Source of the DNA: Sarcomyxa edulis
Taxonomy: Eukaryota > Basidiomycota > Agaricomycetes > Agaricales > Mycenaceae
Assembly (NCBI GenBank): GCA_009761415.1
Contig: QUOL01000004.1
Location: 620,001 to 684,000 of the forward strand
DNA length: 64,000 nt
Direction: 5' to 3'
This document shows positions 1 through 11,442 of this stretch, piece after piece (position 1 is the first letter of the stretch; every line of letters starts with the position of its first letter). The notes below the pieces were generated by a model. It had not been told where the DNA came from and did no database searches. It worked only from the letters and a program-made list of their open reading frames with translations. A program made the position numbers and the translations under genes.

Positions 1-1410
1 CGGTGTCGACATAGTTGTGTGTTCGGTTACCGCTGGTGCAATGTCGATTTGCATAGGGTTGGATCCAATTGTCGAAATAGATTCACCACTATTACCCGGA
101 TCAATAAGGGGATGTAAATCTTCAACGCCCTTCAAGGCGGACATCCAATCCGGGAAATTTTTGTACTCTTCTGCGGAGGCGCGACGGGCATTGGTTCCCT
201 GGGCAGGACAAACAGGTTGACCGGGAAACATGTTGTTGTCAGCGGCTATATTCATGGCCACTTCACCATAATACATGTCTCTTGCTTCATAACGATTGTC
301 TCTTGCAGATTGAACGTCTTCGTCCGTGTACTCTGGAACATCGTGAGAATTTACAACATGGTCGGATCTTTGATATTCTTCCTCCAACAAAGCCGCCGCG
401 CCAATGTCAACAACAGAATTGTTCACCATGTCTTTGTCCACGGTTCGATTCTTCGACCCATCGGAGCACTCGTGGAAATATTGGATGTTATCCAGCATAG
501 CGTGAGTGGAAATATTAGCAGCATCTTTGAAGCGAGCCAGGCTGTCTTGCAAAGATTCGCAGTCGCCAAGGAGATCTTCCAACCGCCTCCATGGCTTCAT
601 CATGGCAAGAACCATAGCCGCATACCGATCACCAACTTCTTGTCTATCGTTCCGAGGGAACCAAGTTCCAATGAAGCAAGGCATCATTTCGTGACCGGCG
701 CCTCTGATCACGCGGCAGCTTTTCTCCCTTCCACAGCCAGGGATGTACGGAACGCGCTCGCTCCGACGGCGGCCAGTTCTATCGTCATCTGTGGCCTTGT
801 TTGATCTGTCGTACGTATTGACGAAGTAATCCAGAAAACTGGAGTTTTCGAGGGCAAACCCACGGTCGGCGTATTCTCTAAGCTGGTCTTTCAGTTCGAG
901 CACACCGTGAACCATAGCCAACCTAGACACGTTGTCCTGTAATGAAAATGAAGCGATACAAATAGTCCGAAAAGCTTAAACAACTCACAACATTGTTTTG
1001 TCGAGACGATTCATAGCGTACGCCGTCCGGTGCGTTGTTTGCGTACCCGGGTCTAAATAGCGCATAGCGTTAGCGGGCACGAACGGGCGGAATACATTGC
1101 ACTGACGTTACGTGTCTCAGGCCAGGGTAAACTGTCTTCAGCGCGAACATGAGACTGTCGAGATAAATGTGGACAAAATGATGGGAAATAAATCGATCAC
1201 CCCAACCCATCAAATAGCTAATCACTTCCGGGGCACTGAATTGCTGCTGCCTGCCCAAGGTGTTCGCACACCGTTCTATCATCCTACGATTCAACAGTGC
1301 AAGATCGTCCGTTCTACGTTCCTGTTTGTTGTGGGACGCAATACGAGAAGCAAGCATTGCAGATATGTTGCTCGTCACGTGTTGTTTCTTCGTGGAGTAG
1401 ACAGTTATGT
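1..1410 (-). pseudogene. Helitron 1 Rep-helicase gene, middle part (broken; runs off the left edge)
   Basis: Minus-strand continuation of the Rep gene interrupted at 4391. The frame resumes at 1410 right after the inserted element (TVYSTKKQ, matching the post-Rep stretch of Helitron proteins) and passes through the SAPEVISYLMGWGDRFISHH segment typical of Helitron helicase proteins. An in-frame TAA at 1070-1072 interrupts it; the same frame then continues to a GT-AG intron at 937-988 and an exon from 936 to the edge. That last exon holds the family's FIGTWFPRNDR and MMKPWRRLEDL blocks. The Pif1 helicase motifs would lie left of the window. I see two independent lesions (the insertion and the nonsense codon), so this copy is not functional. 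Family identification rests on motif recognition. Confidence 0.85.
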
Positions 1411-1480
1411 TACGAGTCCTTAATTTATTAAGTAGTCGTTCCCTTTATCCCTGTTCCAGCCAGAAATTTGCGAAAAATAA

Positions 1481-1700
1481 CGATGTCTATCGCGTGGGAA
1501 CATTTACACAGCCACTGAATCCAATGCGACTTTGCACCGCCACATCTCAGCGGCAAATGTCGACGATGTCTATTGCGTAGGAACATTTCACAGCCACCAG
1601 AGTCAATGCGACTTGGCACTGCCACATCTCAGCAGCAAATTTTGACGATGTCTATAGCGTGGGAATTCCTGCACAGCGGAATCCAATCTGATTGCCCAAG
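1481..1700 (+). repeat. 82-83 bp tandem repeat, about 2.6 copies
   Basis: Units begin CGATGTCTAT at 1481, 1564 and 1646. They share GTGGGAACATTT, CCAATGCGACTT and GCCACATCTCAGC-type blocks. The array lies just inside the 5' end of the nested Helitron, where Helentron-type elements often carry minisatellites. The third unit is truncated and more diverged. Confidence 0.85.
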
Positions 1701-3972
1701 ATTTTCTACTCTCCATATACCAATCAATCTTGGTATTGCATTGTTCTGATAAACTAAGGCCCTGTTTGGCACCTCAGCTAAGCTCAGCTGAGTTTGCAAA
1801 GTCCCTGCCATATTCCAACTCACAGCTTTGGCTCAGTTTTATCGCTTAGCCATAGTTTAGCTCAGGACTGTAAACCGACTGCGCCAAGCTGCACGGCTCA
1901 ACTTTGGCTCCACCTGTGGCCTAAGCCGCAGAGCTACGACTTCAGGAACTAATTTCTATCTATGCCACATGGGTAATTTGGTGCTGAACAAATGAGTCAA
2001 TGTAATTTTGGCCAAAAATGACTGGGAGATTGGGGTGTGCTATCAGATCCAAAGCATACAATACAAACTGCTGACATAGGTGAGCATACGGGTGTTGCAG
2101 ACAACAAACAAACCAATGTTGGCTGGCTGAGGAACAAAGCCGAGCCAATGTTGGTGAGTGCTTGGGTTCATCACAGATATCATGGAAGGTTTCTCCATAA
2201 GGAGGGCCCTGTCTGTTGGAACTCAGAGGGAGTCTTGCCACCTGAGGCAAACACGACCACATAGCTTACCGTTGTCACGCCTGTTGTCACTCTTTAGTGA
2301 CTTACTGAATGTTAATGTTGGACCGCATTGTCAACACTGTCCAGGAGGACAAAGCACACTGCCAGGATCAGTCGTTTAAATTCTAGCATAAAAAATATAG
2401 TCAATTCCCCCAGCTTGTTCCCAGGCCAATATAGTCTCTGGAGTCCTGTAGCAGCAGCCATAAGCGTCTCGAGCTAATACAATTGCTATAGTTCACCACC
2501 AGCAGCCAATACAGATGGACAATCAGGCAAAACTGAACAGCAAAGTGCTACACCACCGGTTGCGTGAGACCTTGAAATGAGATTGAAATGCCGATATCCG
2601 TCGCCACGGGCCCAGATATTGGGCATGAGGTTACCACATTGTCTAAATCGTGTATCATTCAATGGTTGCACAATTGTCAGGTCAGGCAGACCTCAATTCT
2701 CAAGCCTATTCTAACATTGAGGCTCGAGAATACCCCATGAGCTCCCCATGATCACACCAACATTATTTTGAGATTTATACGACACTTTTCATTTTGAAGC
2801 CAATGAATTCAGGTGCACGAAATTCAAATTTTATTAGCCTAAAATAATGTATACAATGGAGGAGCCTATTTACATAGCAACACAACTGAGAAAAAGAGTA
2901 AGAGGGGGTAGAACATGGGTTTTACAAGAGAGACTGAAACATGAGAAGGACTACATAGAGTATAAACATCATTGAGACATGTAATGAAAGCCACCAAGAG
3001 CTTATACAGGTATACAAGGGGCTTGGAGCTCTAAAGCGAGGGCAGGACAGAGAGCCTCTCGAACAAGTCCGACGTGACGGCGTGCACATCGATCACGGTG
3101 AATATACATGGACAATTTTGACATGAACGGTGATGCTCGAGGCTGAGCACCGAGAGCTAATCACGAGGGATGGGGGGTGAGAGGGTGAAGTGGTTCGAGG
3201 CAGTTGGGGGAGGAGAGAGAGAAAGAGACGATGGCGTTGCGATGGTGAGTCGCGACTTGGGATTTTTCCGTCCAAATGTGACCTGTGTGACTTATGTGAC
3301 ACCCGGCTGCGCACAGACCTTGCTCAGACCTCTCTCCAAAGAACGGCGAGCTCATTGTTCTCATACTCGGGAATAAAATCCATACATTCCAAATGGGACC
3401 TGAGTGCTACAGATAAGATGCACGGTCCCCGATATATGTGCAGTGAAGGGAACAGCAAAATGCTGGAAATCTGCCTCCAAGCTTACAGCAACATCATAAA
3501 ATAATATTGCACAGATCTCTGGGTCAATGTTGTGTAGATGTTCAGCCTCGCAATGTTGATCTGAGGTTGCTACAAGAGACGTAAGAGCTTAGAGCGTAAC
3601 ATTGACGCAACATTGGGTGTGGGTATTATTCAGACATTTGATCGGGGTGGTGGTGTAGTTCAAGCTCCACACAACCCAGTGCAGATTTCAACACCCAAGA
3701 TATTTATTGACTCATCTTTTTTTCAGGTATCTACCTGTAAGTATCGAGTTCTACAGATCTGACAATCAAATACCTATGAGTAACTCACAAGTACTCAAAA
3801 CCTACGAGACGGATACACAAGTACTTAATACCTGTGGGAGTCACCGTGTGGATTTCTGAGATCAAATTACCTGCGGATTTGGTTCCGGTCTACCTGTGGG
3901 TACACCTGTGCTCTGCCTTAGTTGGGCTTCCAGTTATTGTAGCTCTTCATTAATAATATATTCAATTACATG
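1701..3972. other. Interior of nested Helitron with no recognisable gene
   Basis: Only short, overlapping open frames are present and none shows a domain or splice pattern I can support. From about 3720 to 3931 there are repeated ACCTGTGGG/GTACTTAATACC-type words ending in GTGCTCTGCCTTAG. They resemble the right subterminal region of the hAT element at 33400-33670, so a decayed hAT end may lie here. I could not find a matching left end or an 8-bp duplication. Confidence 0.4.
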
Positions 3973-4044
3973 ATTACATAATCAATGACATCAGTAGGGT
4001 GATCGGACTCCCGATCATTCTATTGACATCATTGATTATGTAAT
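3973..4044. repeat. Imperfect inverted repeat with 16-bp perfect outer arms
   Basis: ATTACATAATCAATGA (3973-3988) is the exact inverse complement of 4029-4044. The inner arms continue imperfectly around GATCGG/CCGATC. It could be a small MITE-like insertion or simply a hairpin in the non-autonomous Helitron; no duplication is visible to decide. Confidence 0.6.
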
Positions 4045-4137
4045 TTCTAACTCATCAATACTTTTAAGGCAATTCTTTTATTAATAATTGTGAGCTTTGT
4101 AATAATTAAATAATCAAATACCTCCATTCTCCTTCAC

Positions 4138-4298
4138 CAAGATAGAACCGTATGGTTTTATGTTGGAGAAATTACTGGTTCCCAGAGCACAAGTTGAGCC
4201 TAAAAATCTCTTAGAGATGCTGAAATCAAGTTGCATTCTTGTAAAGGAAAAACAATCAAACTTGCAATATATTTGCAATATATGCCCGTAGATAGTGT
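4138..4298 (+). pseudogene. Relic of the Helitron 2 peptidase C-terminus
   Basis: Translating the plus strand gives DRTVWFYVGE...SCKGKTIKLAIY. It lines up with SEDGTVWFHDGQ...SCKGKTIKLAIYARR, the last residues of the helicase-peptidase at 59911. There is an in-frame stop, changed catalytic-loop residues and a 10-bp internal duplication near 4270. It shows that the nested element descends from an autonomous relative of Helitron 2. Confidence 0.8.
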
Positions 4299-4355
4299 AT
4301 TGTGGTAGATAGAATGATGATTCTTGATTTATATTTGAACTGTCTGAAAAAAGTG

Positions 4356-4390
4356 ACTCGTATTGCCGTTTATCGGCCTCACCGGCAAGT
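4356..4390 (+). other. Helitron 3' terminus: subterminal inverted repeat and hairpin
   Basis: ACTCGTA (4356-4362) is the inverse of the element's 5' TACGAGT. It is followed by a TTGCCG (4363-4368) / CGGCAA (4383-4388) hairpin ending two bases before the Helitron 1 sequence resumes. The same arrangement ends Helitron 2 at 59812-59846. Such hairpins are the rolling-circle termination signal in Helitrons. Confidence 0.8.
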
Positions 4391-7346
4391 ACCAAGTGAT
4401 ATCTTTTGTCTCCGCGCCGTTTGTAATCAGTTTGATATCGTGGTTAGATTGGATCGCGTGCAGAAGTGAAGGACACCAGGCGTTCAAAAAAGCGCAGTAC
4501 CGTTTGGGACCCCACTTTCCTGCGGTATCAACCCAGGCTTTAGCAGCTAATGCGAAGGGTGCTCGACGTTTGCACCTCTTTTTACCGTTGACCGTGATTA
4601 TGCAGCTCGATTTTTTGCATTGATGAAATTGCACAGTCCTTGCCATTTTATGCTCGTAGTCGGAACTGGTTTCGGTATATCGAGGGAACCTCGGATCGAG
4701 CGGTCTCGAATATGCGACGTTCTTTAATTTAGGAAGGGCCATTACGTGGTTAGTGTCCATTTCGTTGATGTCGGCATGTATCACAGACGAGATGTAGTCA
4801 CTGATCTTTTGGCGAAAAACTTGAGATTGGAGAGCGGTTTTCATTTCTTTGGCAGTGGGCGCATCCATCAACCATAGTAACAGATGGAGATGAAGCGTTC
4901 CTCGACCCTGTGCTTCAACACTCGCAATGTAAGCGTTTACCAGTCCCAAAATACCTTCTCGCCTGTTGATCTTTCCCGTACTGGACCCTTTCGTGATCCC
5001 GAATAGCTCTTCAATGATCGTTTTTATAATGAAATGGAAAAATTTAGCAGCCGCGTAAGGGTCGGTCGCAACGTTGACGCTTCTCGCACTGCTGTCTGGA
5101 CCAGCGGTCGCATTAAAATGGTCCATGTCAATTTCGCAGCCCGCAAATACTTGAGCAACGGGTGAGTTAACATCGCATGGATTGATGGTTATCCACAGGT
5201 AAGGGGGACCTTTCATGACGATCTGAGACCATATCATCGATCTGGTGACCTTCCGCGATTCATCTGTTCCTGGCACTTTTGCGCGCACAGCGGACAGATT
5301 TGTGCGGAGAGCGCGGACGGCGGGATTAGAAAAAGGGACGCCCCTTGATTCTTCTGCACTGGCGACCATTAGATCTTTTTCAGATAACCTCCGGATCGCC
5401 ACTTGATTGTTCAAAAACGTGGATGTTTTGATTTGAAGACAAGAAGACCTGCAGATTTGGCGTTTTTGAATGACACCAAACACTTCAAATACAAAGTGAA
5501 GGTCTTTCCGAAATCGTCGATCGGCATATTGTAATGCCCAGCGAACGTGAGATTCATATGGCACGTCAATTCGTCGTTTAGTTTCCAGACCTCCGAGACC
5601 ATAAGGAAAGAGAACGGGAAAGGCTCCGAGCAAATGGTTAGGGTTCTCCGGCCCACCATCGGTTCGAGTAAGTTCCTCGCCGCTTGTTCGGGGATATTCG
5701 TTGACAAAGGCGCTTCCTCTTCGAATGTGAAAGTCTTTCTGAGGACCGTGGACGGAGTTGTATAGTGCGTGAGCAAAAAGGTCTTGATCAGACACGTCCG
5801 TAGCACCAACGTCGACTACGCCCATGGCTTGTAAAGGGAACGCAGCTGGTTCTATATCAATTCGACGTAAGAGTCTAACAAAAATAAGCCAAAAATCGCA
5901 TATCTACCAATTTCGATTCCATTACTACCATCCCAACTTTCATCCATATCAATATCACCTGCAAAATCACGTTTAGAAAGTATTATAATGGTTCGTTAAA
6001 CTTTCCTTACCGTCTATCACGTCGAAGTTTCTGCCGTGGTCTATAATGTCTTCTTCCGAAGGCACGTAACCGCTCATCTCTTTTTCTAAATTTCCTACGT
6101 CGTCAGAATATTTTGTGACATTCAACAGTTCTTCGGGGACGCCGTCTTCAGGAAACTGGCACAAAATTTCCATAGATATTTCGATATTCGCGTACAACGG
6201 ATTGTTCGCTTTCAACCAGATCAAAGCATGGTACAACCTCATTCGTCTGACCCGAAGAAAGTCGGGAAGAGTCTTTTCGGGCAAATGAGTGGGGCCAACG
6301 AAAGTGATGCCGAACGTAGATGCAAGGATGCGGGGGGGCGGTGGCATTACATTGCCTGTGATAATATCTGCAATGTCGTTCGAATTGAGCTTGAACGTTG
6401 ATACATTCCCTTTGAGCGCAGTGTTGATCTTTCGTTTGTCCCAGTAATGCGAACCGTCGGTCTTGGGATACAATTTGATCATGTAGACGGCGGGAAAATA
6501 ACGAGCTATCAACAATTTTTCGGGCAAAGTTAAAATGGACAGCTCGAACGGAACCGACCCGATCCACATGTTGTTAGCGAGAGACAAAGTCGGAGTTTCG
6601 TCGTTCTCTAGTTGCTTATGGCATTGGCGACAGCAGAATCCAGTTTTGTCAACGCGAATAGCAGATTTGTGCAACAAGAGATGATCGGTGAGTTCATGGG
6701 CAGGATGCAGGGCTGATGGACGAAGTCGCCAAGAATTTGGCAGGTCCGACAAAGAGACCAGATCGAGATCGCGTGCCCAACATTCCCTTGCGCAGATAAA
6801 ACAAACACCTTGGGAAATGCTAGATGACGAAGTGGCGTCGATGAAGCGAGAAATGCAGTCCTGTACTGTTTCTGAAGAAGGGGTTCTGAGAAAATCGCCG
6901 TCGATGAGGGATAGTGTTCGTTCGGAATGGATTTCCGGCGAAGATGAACCAGATTGACCGACAACGTCGATAGCATCGAATAAACCGACATTTCGGCGTT
7001 GGGAAACATCGGCGGACCCATCAAACAACGGTCGCCCGACGACAGCCGGGTCCACAGAAGAAGGGGGGTTAGACGCTACAGTAGGATTACCATCGAATCT
7101 AACCCGTTGAGAGTTAGATTCTCCGCTGTCAAGACGGTCAACGGAACTGAGATATAAGTATATCCCTCGATGCGCAGTTTGGTCCAGCGAGTCGATGGCT
7201 TCCAATAGGAGACTTCTATTTCTCCTTTGAGTACGAGAGAATTTGACTCGCACGTGAGAGCCTGCGTCGACAATCTGCTGGATGGTATACCTGTCAAATT
7301 GACCAGAGGTGCGTCGATAAGTGGATGTTGGTTCGTTTGCCATCAT
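4391..7346 (-). pseudogene. Helitron 1 Rep-helicase gene, N-terminal part: DUF6570-like plus HUH Rep (broken)
   Basis: Exons run 7346-6011, 5958-5908 and 5851-4391, with phase-consistent GT-AG introns. The frame starts MMANEPTST at 7346, about 949 residues before the break. Residues about 210-440 look like the DUF6570 module that precedes Rep in fungal Helitrons (CRQCHKQLEN, LANNMWIGSVPFEL, FPAVYMIKLYP). The Rep region follows with PYLWITINPCDVNSPV, the HUH motif GRGTLHLHLLLWL (about 4890-4930) and NHDIKLITNGAETKDITWY. The frame then meets the nested element at 4390. This would be the rolling-circle nicking enzyme of the element; here it is truncated and shares its fate with the 1-1410 segment. 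Confidence 0.88.
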
Positions 7347-7666
7347 GTCGCCAAACGGAGAATCGCGGGATTGTGGCAAGTTACAAGGTGGATAAATAGG
7401 GAACAAAATTGTGTTGTGTGCGAACAGTGACTTAGGCGGGCAAATTTGCAAAGAGAATGGTCAATGAATTTTCGACACCAGTTTTATTCTGACACGATAC
7501 GAACTGTTACAAGCAAAATACGGTTACAAGGCAAAAAAAAAAGTGGAACGAAAACGAACGGTACGATCAAATAGTAAATAATGTACACGAAAGAGAAGAG
7601 TGAACAAAGACAAGAAAAAGTATCAACTTGGCGTACAAATACACAATGGGTCCAAGAAAAAGGAAT

Positions 7667-9350
7667 TCAAAGGGCCCGACCCTTCCCCTTTCCGCGGGAA
7701 ACCCTGCCTGCCCCAGTTGGTGCAGACGGTGGGCCTGTAGAAGGAGTTTCGGTGTCAAGGTCGCCGTCATTTTCGGCGTTGCCTGGTGAACTCGTGAGCG
7801 CGGATAATTTAATTTCATGGGGAGGTTCACATTACCTGTTCCAAGGATGGAGAGGACGTCGACTGGGACGGGCACATTGACTGTCAAGATGGTCAGAACA
7901 ATGGCAAAAAGAGCGGTTGGAATAACGGTCATACTTGAAGTGGAATCGGAACTAGTCATTGCAACGCACGAGCCGGTGTTGGTGCGAGTCGCATCAATGG
8001 AACCGTCAATGTCCGATGTGCTCGGTGGACCGCTGACTGCTGAGCGATCTATTGAACAATATAGGAGAAGCAGAAAAATGACTGAGCAAGTTACCCACCG
8101 GTAAGGTCGACAGTTTTCTTTGCTCGCTTAGGGGGCTGAGCGATTGAACGGTCGAGATTAGAGGGACCCTCCCCGTTGTTGTCTAGAAAGATTAGATAAG
8201 TAGGCGGGCAAATCTCAGAACACTAAGTAGACAACTGACCATGATCTCCATCGAGAGCCTCAATCTGTCTCTTCAAGACGGGCACAGTGACGTAGCGTTT
8301 GGGACCTTTGTTTAGATTTTCTTGGAAAGTGTTGGGACGCTTAGGCGGAGCTTCTTTGAGGATAACGATTTGTTGCGTGACAGCACTGAATGAATCGAAG
8401 AGGATGTCTGGGTTATTTCTGCGAATGCGATAATGCTTGAGTGTGAAGGTAACTTCAATGAGAGCATTGGCGAGGCGAGCATTGATGTGTTGAGGAGGAA
8501 TCAAGTTCTCGTCCACGTCGTAAACGGGGAGCTGAATGGGACGATGGGTGTACTTTAATTTTGAATAAGCAGCGGCGTTGTCGGGCGAAACGGGCCAATT
8601 TTGACTAAACGGATCCAAAGTGGGAACTGAAACGATAAGTCAGAAAGAGAATGGAAGAGTGTAACGGCACAATGACATACCGTTTCCGACAACGCCGTTC
8701 GGTACATGTCCTGAATACATGTCCCCATGATACTTAAACTCTTCGATAGGACGATCCTGCACAAGGTTATTATGACTCAAAAAGGGGGGGGAAAAACTCA
8801 CCCTCTTCTCGAAAACGGGCGCAGAAAACCTAATGCGAAGCGTGCCACTTTCCTCGTCAAACAGATTCTTCCAGACGCCAGTATGACCGATGAGTTTTTC
8901 AAAATATTGCAAATTCGCGGCGGCCTTTGTGAAGTCGGGTCCAAAAACGGTATCGACGGGAGCGATGAGGCCCATGGTGTATTTTGACGCGGCAAAATCT
9001 GTATTAAACTTCGAGCTCCAGTTGCCGTCGGGGCCACTGAACAGTTTGGCGCCGTCAACGATACCTGTTGAACAAAGGAGAGGTGAAGAAAAATTTTCGA
9101 AAACTCGAAAGCTTTTCTTACCGATTACAACCAACTCTGTGTCCGACGAAACAGGGCCGGTTTTGTCAACGAGGGTGTTGCCGGAGCCATCATGCTGCCA
9201 AACGTTCGAACGGGCGAAATAATTGGAAGCGACGTAGTTAGGAAGCTGCCTAAATATGGCGAGTCTTTCTTCAAATGAAAGTCTAAGATATGAAAAATCA
9301 GTTAGATAGGGAGTCTGGACGCACAGTAAGACTGTAAATGCTCACGACAT
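7667..9350 (-). CDS. Helitron-associated accessory protein 1, 430 aa, eight exons
   Basis: Phase-consistent exons: 9350-9346, 9282-9122, 9064-8802, 8756-8681, 8626-8240, 8182-8099, 8036-7836 and 7782-7667. All introns are GT-AG, and the five-base first exon (ATGTC) gives the start MSLSFEERLAIFRQLP. The middle contains PIQLPVYDVDENLIPP and ARLANALIEVTFTLKHYRI, a pattern I associate with uncharacterised basidiomycete proteins found beside Helitrons. The tail is basic and low-complexity (PPKRAKK, RGKGKGRAL). There is no signal peptide. It lies 321 bp upstream of the Rep gene on the same strand, head to head with the next gene. The function is unknown; a DNA-binding helper of transposition is only a guess. 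The splice model is well constrained, the family less so. Confidence 0.75.
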
Positions 9351-9910
9351 CGTGGACAAGCGAAAAGAAAACCGAAATGATGAAGAAGGGAAAAACGGAA
9401 TGAAAAGGGAACCAGACGGAAGCATATAAAGGTTTTATTTTAGGAGAAAACGCAGATCGACGAGAGTGAACAGAGAGGGGAAACCGGATACATGTGGAAA
9501 TAGGAACAGGACGTGAAACCTCCGAGGATGACGTCAATTTATGAACACAAAACGAGGCCATCGGGTGGAACACGGAAAGGATCCGCGGGGTTTCATTGTA
9601 TCCGCATCGGAAGGTTCGCGGAACGGATGCAAATGAATGGCCAAACCAGAAACTCTTGGACAACTCGTGCATGCCATTTTGAACAAAACAGAAAACTGTG
9701 AACACCGGTTACTGACAACCGGTGTTGCAAGTAACGCGGAAAACGGGACGGCAAACGGGTCATCGTCGTGAAGTGCGACATCCGCTCTCGCAGAGGGGGA
9801 ATGTCTCCTATTGGTCGGGAAAGAAGACCTGGTTGTTTGACGATCAACGAACTTAAAGACGGGAGATAACCAGTGTGATAGTGTTCAGAATCTCACATGC
9901 CTTGCGTATT

Positions 9911-10573
9911 ATGCGGAAATTTGGACTGCTCTCGAAAAGATCATGTGTTGTATTTGAACGCGAATCCAGCCGCCGACATATTGGATGTCCTCGCACGAAA
10001 AACGGTGAGTGACCGAATTTATACAACGTGCGATAACCTAACAATTGTCCGTAGCGACCGTGATGTCAACGCTGATGCGAAAAGTCACACTGACGGGTCC
10101 CGCAAAATCCGTCAACCGCTTGCAAGTAGTGGTGAGAGGGAAAAGGGAAATGGTAATCGGTGAGTATTTATCAAGGTGCGATGGACAGGACCTGATTGGT
10201 CCATAGCATCCTTCTTCAGAAACCACACAGTTCGAAAGATGGTGAAGGTGATACGTGCATTGGTCCAGAGTGAGTACGGTCGTGTGACCGAAATTTATGT
10301 GCTGACGGCGAAAAAAAGACGATGCCTTTGATGTCGCGCTGTATACGTTCGCGGCCATGGTGTGGCTGCAATTGGGTGACGGCAGAGAATATTTTGGTAA
10401 GCGAAAAAAAAATCGGGTAATCTTGTACTCACAAATGAAAATGTGTAGGACAATCGAAAGATTTCCGTTTTGTAGTAATGCCAGACGGAACGATCGTCGA
10501 AATGAACACAGCAGTGTTCGAGATGCAAAGCAGGGGAAGCATGGCCGTTCACGGACTGATGTTTGATTTATGA
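9911..10573 (+). CDS. Helitron-associated accessory protein 2, 146 aa, five exons
   Basis: Exons 9911-10004, 10055-10159, 10231-10269, 10319-10396 and 10449-10573 join in phase across GT-AG introns of 35-71 bp and end at TGA. The body reads MRKVTLTGPAKSVNRLQVVVRGKR, then NDAFDVALYTFAAMVWLQLGD and VMPDGTIVEMNTAVFEMQ. The start is less certain: the first in-frame ATG (9911) leaves an N-terminus of about 30 residues with no clear features. It is transcribed away from accessory protein 1, with 560 bp between the two starts that probably hold both promoters. I do not recognise a named domain. Paralogy with other Helitron-linked short proteins would be the test of this call. Confidence 0.7.
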
Positions 10574-10931
10574 ATGTAATCTGTATGTCTCAATGTACGT
10601 GGTTGAATTCGAATTAGACAGACGAAAGGCAAACGGGAACGTAGGTAATAAGACGGCGACGACCACTGTGTGGTTAAAGCAGTGCAATTTCGATTGTATA
10701 ACTTTGGTATTGGCAGGACCCCTGTCTAAATGGTCGCTGAAAGCCCACATTGGTGGCGATGCAGAGCGTGTATGCGGATGTTGTATCAGCCACTGGCAGG
10801 TGTTTCGGATGTGGGTGACCTTACCAAGTAAGGTGACTACTCGAGACGCATGGCCTCGATGCCTCGGACACTTTCACTCAAGTATACCCCCATACCACTC
10901 ACTTCAGACCCACCGAGTATCGCTGTGAGGA
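10574..10931. other. Gene-free spacer up to the LTR element
   Basis: Short overlapping frames only. It ends with GAGGA, the target duplication of the LTR element at 10932. The 5' end of Helitron 1 should be here or beyond, but I cannot place it. Confidence 0.5.
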
Positions 10932-11376
10932 TGTGACGGATACCCAGCTAGGGTTTACCTTACTTATATATACTCTTCAGTTCCTAGCCCTTGAATAGGG
11001 CATACCTATATTTTTCCTTTCTTTTCCCAAAGTGGTGGCATTGTTTACATTTGTTTAGATCACAAGCTGTAGATAGTGTGCCTTCGAGATCTTAGAATAT
11101 CATCATCTTTACCATATCATTAAAACACCCCAATAAGCCTATAGCACCTCATCTTAATTGATAGAGTATACTAGTGGGCACGGGGCTATATTGATATTCA
11201 TTCCACGTCTGCCAGGAGTCACTCGACACTGCCTGGCATCCGTGATCTTCTCATCTTCTCTTATCTGATCGATCTCTGCCCACTTGGGCACACCATTACA
11301 TCGCTCTACGACTCGCCAGCTCCATTGTACGATTAGGACCTATAAATATTTGTGGCCTCATCCCGAGAGCGCTACA
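10932..11376 (+). repeat. 5' LTR of the 7.7-kb element
   Basis: 445 bp, TG...CA ends, same length as 18163-18607. It contains a 7-bp perfect inverted pair TGCCAGG...CCTGGCA near 11210-11238. Confidence 0.95.
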
Positions 11377-11395
11377 AAGGTGGACAAATCCGGAC
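11377..11395 (+). promoter_or_regulatory. Primer-binding segment shared with the gypsy element
   Basis: AAGGTGGACAAATCCGGAC follows the 5' LTR directly. The identical 19 bases follow the gypsy 5' LTR on the minus strand (41723-41705). TGG at the fifth base would pair with a tRNA CCA end. The complement does not look like a standard T-arm, so the priming tRNA or tRNA fragment is undetermined. Confidence 0.75.
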
Positions 11396-11442
11396 GTCGT
11401 TTCACCCTGGCCGGTCTCACGAGAGCACCTTCTCCATCCAGC

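Larger units (their letters stand above)
1411..4390 (+). mobile_element. Non-autonomous Helitron (Helentron/Helitron2-like) nested in Helitron 1
   Basis: Removing 1411-4390 joins the Helitron 1 reading frame exactly: ...GATATCACTTGGTAC then ATAACTGTCTAC, restoring the conserved DITWY...KKQ stretch. The inserted DNA starts TACGAGTCC and ends ...CACCGGCAAGT. A subterminal ACTCGTA (4356-4362) is the inverse of its first bases, the asymmetric terminal inverted repeat arrangement described for Helitron2/Helentron elements. The last 250 bp match the 3' end of the second Helitron at 59812-60090, including a decayed piece of its C-terminal coding region. No helicase remains inside, so it is a deletion derivative. 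The exact target bases (GT/AC) are ambiguous by 2 bp. Confidence 0.82.

Noticed and set aside
217..804. 195-codon plus-strand frame at the left edge
   Set aside because: It is antisense to the Helitron helicase exon, whose minus-strand translation contains the family blocks FIGTWFPRNDR and MMKPWRRL.
1754..1960. MITE suggested by GGCCCTGTTTGGCAC and AGCTCAGCTGAG words
   Set aside because: No inverse partner or target duplication could be found.
3720..3931. Second hAT element ending GTGCTCTGCCTTAG
   Set aside because: Resembles a hAT subterminal region, but I found no matching left end and no 8-bp duplication. Kept only as a note.
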